A stretch of DNA of 62,963 bases. Source: Myxococcota bacterium. Lineage in GTDB: Bacteria; Myxococcota_A; UBA9160; SZUA-336. Positions 39,149-46,604 of this stretch are shown here, in pieces (the stretch's first letter is position 1; the number at the start of each line of letters is the position of its first letter). The translations under genes and the position numbers were made by a program. The stretch covers positions 1-62,963 of the forward strand of contig DATKAO010000134.1 of assembly GCA_035498015.1 (NCBI GenBank). The letters are read 5' to 3'. The notes under the pieces are model-generated. The model ran no database searches and was not told the DNA's origin. It saw only the letters and a list, made by a program, of their open reading frames with translations.

Positions 39149-39679
39149 TCACTGGGGTCTTCGAGCGGGCTCCGCGGGCTTTCGCCAGTCTTCGGGCACG
39201 CCGGCCAGCGAGGCCTCCACGTCCAGGTCGCGCAGCCGCTGGCGCGAAGCCTCGAGAGACTGCCGATCTCGCTTGAGCTGCGCGCGCAGTTTGAGCACTT
39301 CGGGATCGGTGATCTCGCCGCCGGCCGGCGAGTAGTTCCACTCCCCGGCCGAGGCGCTGCGCAGGTGCTCCTGGCCGGCCTCCACCTTGCCTTCGAGGTC
39401 GGAGACCTCCTGGCGGGCCTTGCGGAACTCCTCCTTCCAGCCGCGCATGTCGCGCCCGCCGTAGGTCTTGCCGGTCGGCTGCATGCCGACTGCCGGTGGG
39501 TGAAGCAGCCGGTCGAGCGTGAGTGACTTCGGCGGCGCGGCGTCGGGCGGCTGGTCGCCCGGGGGCGGGGCCGGCGAGGCGGCATTCTCGTCCGGAATGT
39601 CGCTGTCGGCCGCAAACGCGCTCGTCTGGGCACCCAGGGCGAGAACGGCGGCAAGCAGCGCAGGCAGGAGGAGGCGCAT
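39149..39679 (-). CDS. Small secreted coiled-coil protein of unknown function
   Basis: 176 aa. Seen: signal peptide (LLLPALLAAVLALGAQTSAFA) cut near residue 23, a Pro/Ala-rich spacer, then WKEEFRKARQEVSDLEGKVE and LKLRAQLKRDRQSLEASRQR, which form a charged coiled coil interrupted by a short insert (EWNYSPAGGEITDPEV). No family recognised. Start: ATG at 39679, because the signal peptide begins there; it has a consensus TATAAT 9 bases upstream and no ribosome-binding site. Divergent from the pilT-like gene. Confidence 0.72.
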   Translation of the reverse strand: MRLLLPALLAAVLALGAQTSAFAADSDIPDENAASPAPPPGDQPPDAAPPKSLTLDRLLHPPAVGMQPTGKTYGGRDMRGWKEEFRKARQEVSDLEGKVEAGQEHLRSASAGEWNYSPAGGEITDPEVLKLRAQLKRDRQSLEASRQRLRDLDVEASLAGVPEDWRKPAEPARRPQ

Positions 39680-39688
39680 TCGGGGTCG

Positions 39689-39694
39689 ATTATA
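39689..39694 (-). promoter_or_regulatory. Consensus -10 box TATAAT upstream of the coiled-coil protein gene
   Basis: A perfect TATAAT in a roughly 70% GC sequence, 9 bases before the ATG at 39679. A good -35 at 17 bases is not evident (TGGAGG). Confidence 0.5.
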
Positions 39695-39778
39695 GGGACG
39701 GGCGGGTCCCTCCTCCATCAAGCGCCGCCCGCGCGGCGCCGAAGTAAGGAGAACTCGCAGGAGACGCGGAACTCACCC

Positions 39779-40915
39779 ATGGATCGCGAGCGACTCCACC
39801 GACTGCTCCGACTCGGCTTCGAGAAGGGCGCGTCGGACATCCACTTCCAGGTCGGATACCTCCCGCTCTATCGCTTCAACGGCGAGCTGGTCGAGCTGAA
39901 GTACAAGGTGCTCGCGATGGCGGACACCGAGGCCATCGCTCGCCTTCTGATGGAGAACGAGAAGGAGAAGACACTCGACGGCGCATCCGAGGTCGACATG
40001 GCCTACGAGATCCCGGGCGAGGGTCGCTTCCGCGTCAACATCTCCCGCGAGCGGCGCGCGTACAACATCGTGCTGCGCGTGATTCCGCTCTCGATCAAGA
40101 GCTTCGAGGAGCTGAACCTGCCCTCGGTGCTGAAGACGATCTCGTCGGTGCAGCGCGGCCTGGTGCTCGTGACCGGCGCCACCGGCATGGGCAAGTCGAC
40201 GACGCTCGCGACCATGCTCCAGGAGATCAACCGCGCGAACAAGTGCAAGATCGTCACGATCGAGGACCCGGTCGAGTTCATCTTCACGCACGAGCGCTCG
40301 ATCATCACGCAGCGCGAGATCTCGACCGACACGCCGAGCTTCCCTGCCGCGCTGCGCGCCGCGCTGCGCCAGGACCCCGACGTGATCATGGTCGGCGAGA
40401 TGCGCGACGCCGAGACCGTCGACACGGGCCTGAAGGCCGCGGAGACCGGTCACGCGGTGTTCTCGTCGATCCACACCAACGACGTCGTGACCACGCTGCG
40501 GCGCATCGTGTCGTTCTTCCCGGTCGAAGAGCACCAGCAGGTGCGCGAGAGACTCGCCGACAACCTGCAATCGATCGTTTCGCTGCGGCTCTTGCCCAAC
40601 AAGAAGGGCACGGGCCGCGTGCCGGCGGTCGAGGTGCTGCGCACCACGCGTTCCATCCGCGAGTGCATCCGCGACATGAATCGCGCGGTCGAGATCCGCG
40701 ACCACATCGAGAAGGGTCACTCGGACATGCAGATGCAGACCTTCGATCAGCATCTGCTCGAGCTCTACCAGGCCAACAAGATCAAGCTCGAGACCGCGCG
40801 CGACGCGGCCAGCAACCCGAGAGACTTCGCGACCAAGCTCGCGCTCGAAGGCGACAGCTCGTACACGCAGGAAGGCCCGTCCGGCTCGGATGCCGGCGAC
40901 GAAGGCCGGTTCTAG
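39779..40915 (+). CDS. Type IV pilus retraction ATPase, PilT/PilU family
   Basis: Known role: hexameric ATPase that depolymerises type IV pili for twitching and DNA uptake. Seen: N-terminal PAS-like domain beginning KGASDIHFQVGYLPLYRFNG; Walker A GATGMGKST (residues about 133-141; Met replaces the usual Ser); Asp box VTIEDPVEFIF; Walker B DVIMVGEMRD; His box ETGHAVFSSIHTND; the retraction-type C-terminus (MQMQTFDQHLLELYQANKI). 378 aa. PilU-like features (GATG, SSIHTND) make PilU as likely as PilT. Followed after 6 bases by a sensor-kinase-like gene, so likely co-expressed. A GC-rich hairpin (GCGCCGC/GCGGCGC) lies just upstream near 39722-39739. No other pil gene in the window. Confidence 0.92.
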   Translation: MDRERLHRLLRLGFEKGASDIHFQVGYLPLYRFNGELVELKYKVLAMADTEAIARLLMENEKEKTLDGASEVDMAYEIPGEGRFRVNISRERRAYNIVLRVIPLSIKSFEELNLPSVLKTISSVQRGLVLVTGATGMGKSTTLATMLQEINRANKCKIVTIEDPVEFIFTHERSIITQREISTDTPSFPAALRAALRQDPDVIMVGEMRDAETVDTGLKAAETGHAVFSSIHTNDVVTTLRRIVSFFPVEEHQQVRERLADNLQSIVSLRLLPNKKGTGRVPAVEVLRTTRSIRECIRDMNRAVEIRDHIEKGHSDMQMQTFDQHLLELYQANKIKLETARDAASNPRDFATKLALEGDSSYTQEGPSGSDAGDEGRF

Positions 40916-40921
40916 GCCGCC

Positions 40922-42148
40922 ATGGAGATCCTGGCGCTCTATACGTCGCCCGACACGCTCGGGTCCGCACTCGCAGCCGGTGCCCGCCACCTGGCGGCCG
41001 CGCTGCAGGGCTTCGCGCTCGTGTACCAGTCGGGCCGATCCGCCGCGGAGCCCGACGGCTGGGCCGGCTTCACCTGCGCCAAGGACGCGCAGATCGCCGG
41101 CGCAGAGCTCGAGGAGTTCATTCGCGAGGCCGAGGCCTCGGAGCGCCCCGTGCGCATCGACCCGCCCGAAGGCAGCCCGCGCGTCTGGGCGCGCGGCGCC
41201 GGCGGCGTGTTCGGCTTCCCGATCCGCCACAACGGCCAGCCGCGCGGCGTCGCGCTGCTGGGCTGCCCCGGCCCCTGGCCGCGCGTGCAGAACTCCGGGA
41301 TCGAGTCGATCCTGCGCCAGATCGCGCTCGTGCTCGACCACCACGTGGTCTCGGGCAGCCGCGCGCCGGCCGAGCCCTCCGACGAGGTCCTGCGCCTGTC
41401 CGAGCAGTTACTCGCGCAGGACATCGAGCTGATCAAGCGCGAGGAGCGACTCACTCTGGTCGAGCGGCTGAAGGCCGACTTGATCGAGACCATGTCGTAC
41501 GAGCTGCGCGCGCCCCTGAACAGCATCATCGAGCGCGTGATCTCCGTGCTCGCCAACGAGCACGAGAAGCTGTCCTCGACCGGGCGCGACGCCCTGCGCG
41601 GCGTGCTCGACGACGGCAACGCGCTGATGCGCATGCTGCAGAACATCCTCGACCTGTGGCGCGTGAAGCAGGGCGAGGTCGCGGTCGAGGTCCAGGACGT
41701 GAACCTGGCCGAGGTGATCGAGGAAGGCATCTTCAACGTGCGTGACACGCTGCAGCCCGAGGTGGTGCTGGAGAAGCGCCTGCCCTCGAGCCTGCCGAAG
41801 ATCCGCACGGACCTCGCGAAGCTGAACCAGATCCTCTTCCACCTGCTCGACAACGCGGCCAAGTTCACGCGCCGCGGCCGCATCGAGCTCGAGCTCTCGG
41901 TCGAAGAAGGTCAGCTCTTCTGCAGCGTGACCGACACGGGCATCGGCATCGCGCCGGACGACCAGGAGCAGATCTTCGACGAGTTCTTCCGCGTCGACTC
42001 CTCCGTCGACAGCCGCCACCGCGGCGCCGGCCTGGGCCTGACCCTCGCCCGAGCCCTGATCGAGAAGCTCGGCGGAGCGCTGTCGGTGCAGAGTGAGATC
42101 GGCTCCGGCTCGCGCTTCAGCTTCACGGTGCCGGTGACCATCTCGTAA
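40922..42148 (+). CDS. GAF-type sensor histidine-kinase homologue lacking the phospho-acceptor His
   Basis: 408 aa, soluble. Seen: an N-terminal GAF-like domain (about 1-150: GVFGFPIRHNGQPRGVALLG), a coiled helix, then the dimerisation helix KADLIETMSYELRAPLNSII, in which the invariant His of the H-box (MSHELR) is Tyr193 (codon TAC at 41498-41500). The ATPase domain is intact: N-box LLDNAAKFTR, G1 VTDTGIGIAP, FDEFFRVD and G2 GAGLGLTLARALIEKLGG. Known: such degenerate kinases can act as allosteric partners or phosphatases. Six bases after the PilT-like ATPase. Inference: an ATP- or ligand-gated regulator of pilus retraction rather than a classical phospho-donor. No response regulator adjacent. 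Confidence 0.85.
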   Translation: MEILALYTSPDTLGSALAAGARHLAAALQGFALVYQSGRSAAEPDGWAGFTCAKDAQIAGAELEEFIREAEASERPVRIDPPEGSPRVWARGAGGVFGFPIRHNGQPRGVALLGCPGPWPRVQNSGIESILRQIALVLDHHVVSGSRAPAEPSDEVLRLSEQLLAQDIELIKREERLTLVERLKADLIETMSYELRAPLNSIIERVISVLANEHEKLSSTGRDALRGVLDDGNALMRMLQNILDLWRVKQGEVAVEVQDVNLAEVIEEGIFNVRDTLQPEVVLEKRLPSSLPKIRTDLAKLNQILFHLLDNAAKFTRRGRIELELSVEEGQLFCSVTDTGIGIAPDDQEQIFDEFFRVDSSVDSRHRGAGLGLTLARALIEKLGGALSVQSEIGSGSRFSFTVPVTIS

Positions 42149-42170
42149 GAGCCGGATCTTCTCGGCGCCT

Positions 42171-42516
42171 TGCGCTCCGAGCAATACCCGCCGGTCGCTG
42201 CTTCGCGAGTACGCTCCAGACGCTCCCTCTGGGTATTGCTCCGGACGCGCAGGCGAAACAGAGATCGCCTCTCCCAACAAAGTACAAAGTCGCGCCGGCG
42301 CTCTCGCCAGTGCGACCCACCGGGCCGCGTTCGCTGCGCCATCGGGCGCGGACCGCAGTGTCGACGGGGCAACCAACGCCGACGCGTTTCCTAATTTTGC
42401 GCAAGCGAAGGATCTGATCCGCGCGCGCGGCCGGGCAAAACCCGGAGGGAGCGTCTGGAGCGTACTCGCGAAGCAGCGACCGAGGGTTTTAGCCCGGAGC
42501 GCGGCGCGCAGAGATG
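42171..42516. repeat. Nested-hairpin intergenic repeat element, copy A
   Basis: Three hairpins in a row. Left: GAGCAATACCC (42179-42189) pairs with GGGTATTGCTC (42231-42241). Centre: CCGCG/CGCGG around a 17-nt loop (42330-42346). Right: CCGGGCAAAACCC (42431-42443) pairs with GGGTTTTAGCCCGG (42484-42497). The loops of the two outer hairpins are themselves a perfect 38-bp inverted repeat of each other (42192-42229 and 42445-42482). The element ends in GCGCAGAGATGCTCT, 4 bases before the rpoZ stop. It fills the whole gap between the kinase homologue and rpoZ; no coding potential. A related copy lies at 62404-62762. Confidence 0.9.
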
Positions 42517-42519
42517 CTC

Positions 42520-42723
42520 TTAGTGCTCAATGTCCTCGATGTCGGACAGCACGTATCCGGCGGCGACTTCGCGCAGGGCGTTCACCACCGACTTGTTCTC
42601 GCCGGCCTTCACCAGGCCCTTGGCACCGCGCATCAGCTGCTTCGTCCGGACGGACACCATCAGCACCAGGGCGAAGCGGTTGCCGACGCGCTCGGTGCAG
42701 TCTTCGATCGTGATGCGGGCCAT
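42520..42723 (-). CDS. rpoZ: DNA-directed RNA polymerase subunit omega
   Basis: Known role: small subunit that helps assemble beta' into RNA polymerase and, in many bacteria, forms part of the ppGpp site. Seen: MARITIEDCTERVGNRFALV and RTKQLMRGAK, then KSVVNALREVAAGYV, an acceptable match across the whole 67-aa protein. Start ATG at 42723 with GAGGAGGCAC. No gmk or spoT neighbour, as would be common elsewhere. Preceded by a strong terminator that insulates it from the small basic protein gene upstream. Confidence 0.95.
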   Translation of the reverse strand: MARITIEDCTERVGNRFALVLMVSVRTKQLMRGAKGLVKAGENKSVVNALREVAAGYVLSDIEDIEH

Positions 42724-42767
42724 GCGAGTGCCTCCTCGAGATCGGGCGGCAGGCTAGCAAAAGAAGA

Positions 42768-42797
42768 AGCCCCCGTCGCTCCGAAGCGACGGGGGCT
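42768..42797 (-). terminator. Rho-independent terminator of the 36-aa basic protein gene
   Basis: A perfect 13-bp stem, AGCCCCCGTCGCT against AGCGACGGGGGCT, with a 4-nt loop. On the minus strand it is followed by TCTTCTTTTG, a T-rich tract. It lies between the small gene (stop at 42828) and rpoZ. Confidence 0.9.
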
Positions 42798-42827
42798 CCC
42801 CATCTGGAAAATCAGGCTAGCGACGAC

Positions 42828-42938
42828 TCACATCTTGCGGCGTCGCGTGGCCTTGCGTCGGCGGGTGCCCTTCTTGCGGCCACCCTTCTTGCGCCGCGTC
42901 GCCTTTTTCTTGCTCGCGGCCTTCTTCCGAGCTGCCAT
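42828..42938 (-). CDS. 36-residue Lys/Arg-rich protein, histone H1-like
   Basis: ATG at 42938 with GGGGGTGAG before it. The product, starting MAARKKAASKKKATRRKKGG and ending RRRKM, is more than 60% Lys+Arg with repeated AxxKK and KATRRxK units, like the tails of bacterial histone H1-like and AlgP proteins. Expected to bind nucleic acid (DNA or rRNA). It has its own promoter candidate (43039-43068) and terminator, so it is a genuine, separately expressed gene. It might instead be a ribosome-associated peptide, given the neighbouring COX24-like protein. Confidence 0.75.
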   Translation of the reverse strand: MAARKKAASKKKATRRKKGGRKKGTRRRKATRRRKM

Positions 42939-43038
42939 GTCTCTCACCCCCAAATTGATGACTGACACTCACCACCGAAGCTCGAAGTATCCGAGAACGG
43001 AACCCGAAAACGGATGCTTCCCGACATCGGTTGCACAC

Positions 43039-43068
43039 ACAGTAAGCATTGCAGTGCAAAGGTGTCAA
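43039..43068 (-). promoter_or_regulatory. Candidate sigma-70 promoter for the 36-aa basic protein gene
   Basis: On the minus strand TTGACA (43068-43063, perfect -35) is followed after 18 bases by TACTGT (43044-43039). It lies in the most AT-rich patch of this region, about 100 bases upstream of the ATG at 42938. Confidence 0.55.
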
Positions 43069-43078
43069 CGGAAACTGC

Positions 43079-43112
43079 AAAAAAAACGCACCGATGTGCG
43101 ACATCGGTGCGT
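43079..43112 (-). terminator. Rho-independent terminator of the COX24-domain gene
   Basis: A perfect 12-bp stem, ACGCACCGATGT against ACATCGGTGCGT, with a 3-nt loop (43098-43100). On the minus strand it runs into a tract of eight T (43086-43079). It begins 27 bases after the stop at 43140. Confidence 0.93.
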
Positions 43113-43139
43113 GTCACGCCCAGTGCTGCGTGAAGTGTC

Positions 43140-43235
43140 TTAGCGCTTGTTCCGCTTGTGCCGGTTGCGCGCGCGCAGCTTCTTGTACTTGTGCTTGCGC
43201 ATCTTCTTGCGGCGCTTCTTGATCACACTGCCCAC
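43140..43235 (-). CDS. AURKAIP1/COX24-domain small basic protein (31 aa)
   Basis: Seen: starting MGSVIKKRRKKMRKHKYKKL and ending RHKRNKR, this matches the SVIKKRRKRMxKHKxxKLLRxxRHxRR consensus of the COX24/AURKAIP1 family, whose mitochondrial member is the small ribosomal subunit protein mS38. Bacterial versions are similarly short and are thought to associate with the ribosome. Start: GTG at 43235, with the family's MGSVIKK right there; GGAGG lies 10 bases upstream. The frame continues upstream without similarity. Followed by its own terminator. Confidence 0.85.
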   Translation of the reverse strand: MGSVIKKRRKKMRKHKYKKLRARNRHKRNKR

Positions 43236-43293
43236 GGAAACTACGGCCTCCACGCTCGAGTGGCGGCCGAAGTTATCCGTGTGCAGTGCTGTG

Positions 43294-43797
43294 TCAAGCG
43301 CCCTGAACGCGCGCGGCGACCCAGGCCGCACGTCCCAAGACGCGCGCCTGCATGCGGCCGAGGAAGCGGTTGACCGCATGATTGCGCGGCAGGAACCGGA
43401 TCGGAGGCCGGCGACGGATGCCGAGGTCGGCGAGCCGTCGCTGAACGGCCGCGTTCTCGGGATCGACCATCAGCCCGCGGCGCAGAAAGCGGATCGCGTC
43501 GGCCTTGAAGTCGAACGCGAGATAGATCCGCGCCAGGTTGAGATACAGATCCGGGTTGTAGAACTCCTGCCGCACGGCAGCACGCGCGAGCTCGACCGCG
43601 CCGAGGAATTGACCCCGCACGAGGGCCAGCGCGAGCGCGTACGACGAGCGGAAGCGCGCGTTCTGGGGATCGATCAGATAGGCACGCGAGAGATGCTCGA
43701 ACCCCTCGTGACCATGCCCCGCCTCGAGCAGCGCCAGACCGCGCCGGTGATGCTCTTCCGGGGTGAACTCTCCGCTGTTTTGCATGGAACCTGCCAT
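43294..43797 (-). CDS. TPR-repeat protein of unknown function
   Basis: 167 aa, cytosolic (no signal peptide). Seen: about three tetratricopeptide units (HRRGLALLEAGHGHEGFEHL, PDLYLNLARIYLAFDFKADA, then RFLRRGLMVDPENAAVQRRL) and a basic C-terminal tail (RRRPPIRFLPRNHAVNRFLG). A protein-protein adaptor is likely; partner unknown. ATG at 43797 with GGAAGGGAG. It follows the PAS histidine kinase gene after 91 bases and could belong to its regulon. Confidence 0.82.
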   Translation of the reverse strand: MAGSMQNSGEFTPEEHHRRGLALLEAGHGHEGFEHLSRAYLIDPQNARFRSSYALALALVRGQFLGAVELARAAVRQEFYNPDLYLNLARIYLAFDFKADAIRFLRRGLMVDPENAAVQRRLADLGIRRRPPIRFLPRNHAVNRFLGRMQARVLGRAAWVAARVQGA

Positions 43798-43888
43798 GGA
43801 CTCCCTTCCATCCCCTCGAGCGGCCTTATCGGCCGAACTCCGCCAGGGATGAGTGCGGGGTTGCCAGGGCGTCTTGCGCGGGAGTTGC

Positions 43889-45634
43889 CTACTCGCTGGC
43901 CGGCAGGCGGACGACGAACTCCACGCGTCCGGGCTCGCGAAGCTCGGCCCAGACGCGGCCGCCGTGCAGCTCGACCAGCGCGCGCACCACGTTCAGGCCC
44001 AGCCCTACCCCGCCGTACTTCCGGGAGTAGGAGCCGTCGCGCTGCACGAAGCGCGCGAAGATGCGCTCCAGGTCGCGCGGCTCGAGCTCGCGCGCAGGGT
44101 TGGACACGCGCAGCTCGACCGCGCCTTCGGCCACGCCGGTCGTGACCCCGATGCGCGCGCCGCGCCTGCTGAACTTCGCGGAGTTCTCGAGCAGGTTCAA
44201 AACGACCTGCTTGATGCGGTCGGGGTCGAGCCAGGCGTGCGGCAGGTCGGGGTCGAGCGCGCACTCGAGCTCGAGGCCGGCATCGTCGAGGCGCGGCTTC
44301 AGGATCTGCAGACACTCTTCGACCACCGCGCCCAGTGCCACGCGCTTGCGCTGCAACGTGACTCCGCCCGCCTCGAGGTTGGACAGGTCGAGCAAGCCGC
44401 GGATCAGCTCGGTCATGCGCGCGGCCTCGCGCTCGACCAGCGCGAGGAACTCGACGCGCTGCTCGGCGGCGAGGCGCGCGCCGCCCGCGAGCTCGGCCGC
44501 GACGTCGCCGCGCAAGAGCTTGGCGAAGCCCTTGATGCTGGTGAGCGGCGTGGTCAGCTCGTGACTCACGTTGGCGAGGAACTCGGACTTCATGCGGTCG
44601 GCGTCGGCGATGCGCTCGTTCTGGGCGCGCAGCTGCTCGTTGCGGCTGGCCAGCTCGCGCTCGAGCGCCAGCCGCCCGGTGATGTCGCGCGCGATGCACA
44701 CGATCGCCTCGCCGCTCGCGGCCACGCGCGCCGACAGCTCGAGCGTGGCCTCGCCGCGGCGCGTGTGCACGTCGAGCTGCACGCCGCGCATGGCACCGGC
44801 GTCGAGCAGCCGCGGCAGCAGCTCGCGCACCGTGTCCCAGGACTCGCGCGACAGGAAGTCCTGCATCGAGTAGCCCTGGAGCTCCGCGAGTGACATGCCC
44901 GCGAAGCGCAGCGCGGCTCGGTTCGCGTCGAGCACGTCCAGGTTACGGTCGAACACCAGGATGATGTCCTCGACCTCCTCGAGGAAGCGCCGCACCGCCC
45001 CCAGCGTGCGCACGTCGGGCAGCGGGCCCGAGCGCAGCGCCAGCTCCGACAGCCGGCGCTGCAGCGCCTCGCGCCCCTCGAGGTCTGCGGCCAGATGACT
45101 CACTTCGTGCAGCGCCCGCTCGTGGCGCTTGTCGCGCACGGGGATCCAGTCGAGCACCTCGTAGCGGCAGTGATCGCCGCCGCGCGCGGCGCACTCCATG
45201 TGCGCGACCGCGACCGGCTCGTCGCCCGAGCAGTGCGCGAGCAGCGCGCGCAGCGCGCCCAGCCGGAACTCGCATTCGCCTGCGTCCGGCGGGAAGCCCG
45301 GGACGTTGGCCCAGAAGATCTGCGTGTCCTCGCCGGCCGGGAGCACGGTCACGCTCGAGTGGCGATCGAGGAAGCGCGCCCACAGCGGCAGCTCGGCGAG
45401 GATCACGCTCGGGTCCTGGGCGAGCTCGGCCAGCGCGGCGATCCACTGCTCGCTCGCGCGCCACAGGCGTTCCCCGGCGGTGTAGGCGTTCTCGCGCCGA
45501 GCCAGGGCCTCGAGCCAATCGCTGCGCTGGACCCAGAGAGAGCGCTGCGCGCGCTCCTCGTCGGGCACGACCGGAGTCGCGAGCGCCTCATCGCCGCGCA
45601 GCGCATCGACGCTGCGCAGCGCGCGCTCGCTCAC
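43889..45634 (-). CDS. PAS-domain sensor histidine kinase
   Basis: 581 aa, no membrane helix. Seen: an N-terminal sensor region (about 1-190) containing AHMECAARGGDHCRYEVLDW, the C-x6-C pattern of 4VR-like sensor domains; a PAS domain (about 205-325: VFDRNLDVLDANRAALRFAG); a coiled segment; HisKA with FLANVSHELTTPLTSIKGF (His358 intact); and a complete HATPase (NLLENSAKFSRRGARIGV, YGGVGLGLNVVRALVELHGG). Start uncertain: GTG at 45634 is the first plausible codon after khpA; the frame stays open further up only through khpA sequence. No response regulator adjacent, so an orphan kinase. Signal unknown. Confidence 0.87.
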   Translation of the reverse strand: MSERALRSVDALRGDEALATPVVPDEERAQRSLWVQRSDWLEALARRENAYTAGERLWRASEQWIAALAELAQDPSVILAELPLWARFLDRHSSVTVLPAGEDTQIFWANVPGFPPDAGECEFRLGALRALLAHCSGDEPVAVAHMECAARGGDHCRYEVLDWIPVRDKRHERALHEVSHLAADLEGREALQRRLSELALRSGPLPDVRTLGAVRRFLEEVEDIILVFDRNLDVLDANRAALRFAGMSLAELQGYSMQDFLSRESWDTVRELLPRLLDAGAMRGVQLDVHTRRGEATLELSARVAASGEAIVCIARDITGRLALERELASRNEQLRAQNERIADADRMKSEFLANVSHELTTPLTSIKGFAKLLRGDVAAELAGGARLAAEQRVEFLALVEREAARMTELIRGLLDLSNLEAGGVTLQRKRVALGAVVEECLQILKPRLDDAGLELECALDPDLPHAWLDPDRIKQVVLNLLENSAKFSRRGARIGVTTGVAEGAVELRVSNPARELEPRDLERIFARFVQRDGSYSRKYGGVGLGLNVVRALVELHGGRVWAELREPGRVEFVVRLPASE

Positions 45635-45654
45635 CGTGGCGCGTTCTGCGTCAC

Positions 45655-45888
45655 TCAGTGCTCGATGATCTCGAGGATGTACCGCTTGTTCTCCTTGCCG
45701 CTGGCCGCTGCCAGGATCGTGCGGATTGCGGAGGCGTGCGCGCCGCCCTTGCCGATCACCTTGCCGAGGTCCTCTTTGGCGACGTTCAGCTCGATGACGT
45801 GGGCGTGGTTTCCCTTGATCTCGGTGATCTCGACGAGCTCGGGCTGGTCGACCAGCGCCTTCACGATCATCTCGACCAGTTCCTTCAT
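45655..45888 (-). CDS. khpA: KH-domain RNA-binding protein KhpA
   Basis: Seen: 77 aa with a single type II KH fold and the GKVIGKGGAHASAIRTIL motif (the GxxG loop is GKGG). The family begins MKELVEMIVKALVDQPE, which fixes the start at ATG 45888 with GCAGGAG in front. Known: KhpA, usually with KhpB/Jag, binds small RNAs and mRNAs and affects cell elongation. It is often near rpsP-rimM-trmD; here it stands between ribE and a histidine kinase. Confidence 0.92.
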   Translation of the reverse strand: MKELVEMIVKALVDQPELVEITEIKGNHAHVIELNVAKEDLGKVIGKGGAHASAIRTILAAASGKENKRYILEIIEH

Positions 45889-46000
45889 GGAGACTCCTGC
45901 AGGAGGGAGTTGGGAGCGAACGAGATACCGACCGGAAGGACGCGGAGAATTGAAGAATTGGCGGAATGAGTGTCTCACCCCGCCCCCGGGGGGTCAACAA

Positions 46001-46603
46001 TCACGGTTTCCGCAGCCGGGACAGGTATCGGAACACGTACTTGCCCAGCACGTCGAGCTCCAGGTTGACCGCTTGGCCCGGTGCGAGAGAGCCCAGCGTC
46101 GTGACCGCGCGCGTGTGGGGGATCAGCGCCACCCAGAAGCCGCGTTCGTCGGGCTCGACGGCAGTGAGCGAGACTCCTTCGACCGCGACCGAGCCCTTGG
46201 GCACGACTTGCTCGGCCAGCTCGGCCGCGCAGTCCACGCGAATCAGTCGGTCGTCGCCGTCGGGCCGGACCTCGCGCACCGTGCCCACGCCGTCGACGTG
46301 GCCCTGCACGATGTGGCCGTCGAGCCGGGCGTCGGCGCGCATCGCGCGCTCGAGGTTCAGCGCCTCGCCCGCCTTGCGCGCGCCCAGAGAGGTCATGCGC
46401 AGAGACTCGGGTACGATCTGGAACGCGAGCCGCTCGCCGCGCACGGCCACCACCGTGAGGCACGTGCCCGAGAGCGCGATGCTGTCGCCGAGCTTCACCT
46501 CGCACGCGACGTCGGCGCCGGCCTCGACCTCGAGCTCGACCCGGCCCGCGACGGTCTCCAGCCGCGTGATGCGCGCGACCCGCTCGACGATGCCGGTGAA
46601 CAC
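46001..46603 (-). CDS. ribE: Riboflavin synthase, alpha subunit
   Basis: Known role: dismutates two 6,7-dimethyl-8-ribityllumazine to riboflavin plus the pyrimidinedione. Seen: MFTGIVERVARI at the start and the two tandem lumazine-binding repeats, each with a GDSIALSGTCLTV- or GSVAVEGVSLTAV-type strand and a following H-x-x-x-T/G turn (LDGHIVQGHVDGVG). 200 aa, standard. GTG start at 46603, one base after the glpX stop. No ribD/ribBA/ribH nearby and no FMN riboswitch visible. Confidence 0.95.
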   Translation of the reverse strand: MFTGIVERVARITRLETVAGRVELEVEAGADVACEVKLGDSIALSGTCLTVVAVRGERLAFQIVPESLRMTSLGARKAGEALNLERAMRADARLDGHIVQGHVDGVGTVREVRPDGDDRLIRVDCAAELAEQVVPKGSVAVEGVSLTAVEPDERGFWVALIPHTRAVTTLGSLAPGQAVNLELDVLGKYVFRYLSRLRKP

Positions 46604-46604
46604 G

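Noticed and set aside
39773-41344. Minus-strand frame of 523 codons opposite the PilT-like gene
   Set aside because: Antisense shadow of two clear plus-strand genes.
42171-42516. CRISPR array or IS element
   Set aside because: No regular spacers, no transposase, no target-site duplication; the repeats are inverted hairpins, not direct repeats.
42981-43023. Second hairpin around CCGACATCGG ahead of the 36-aa gene
   Set aside because: Short and imperfect, not followed by a T tract; the neighbouring perfect 12-bp stem is the real terminator.
45655-46000. N-terminal extension of the PAS histidine kinase through khpA
   Set aside because: The upstream part is khpA read out of frame; the real start must lie after the khpA stop.
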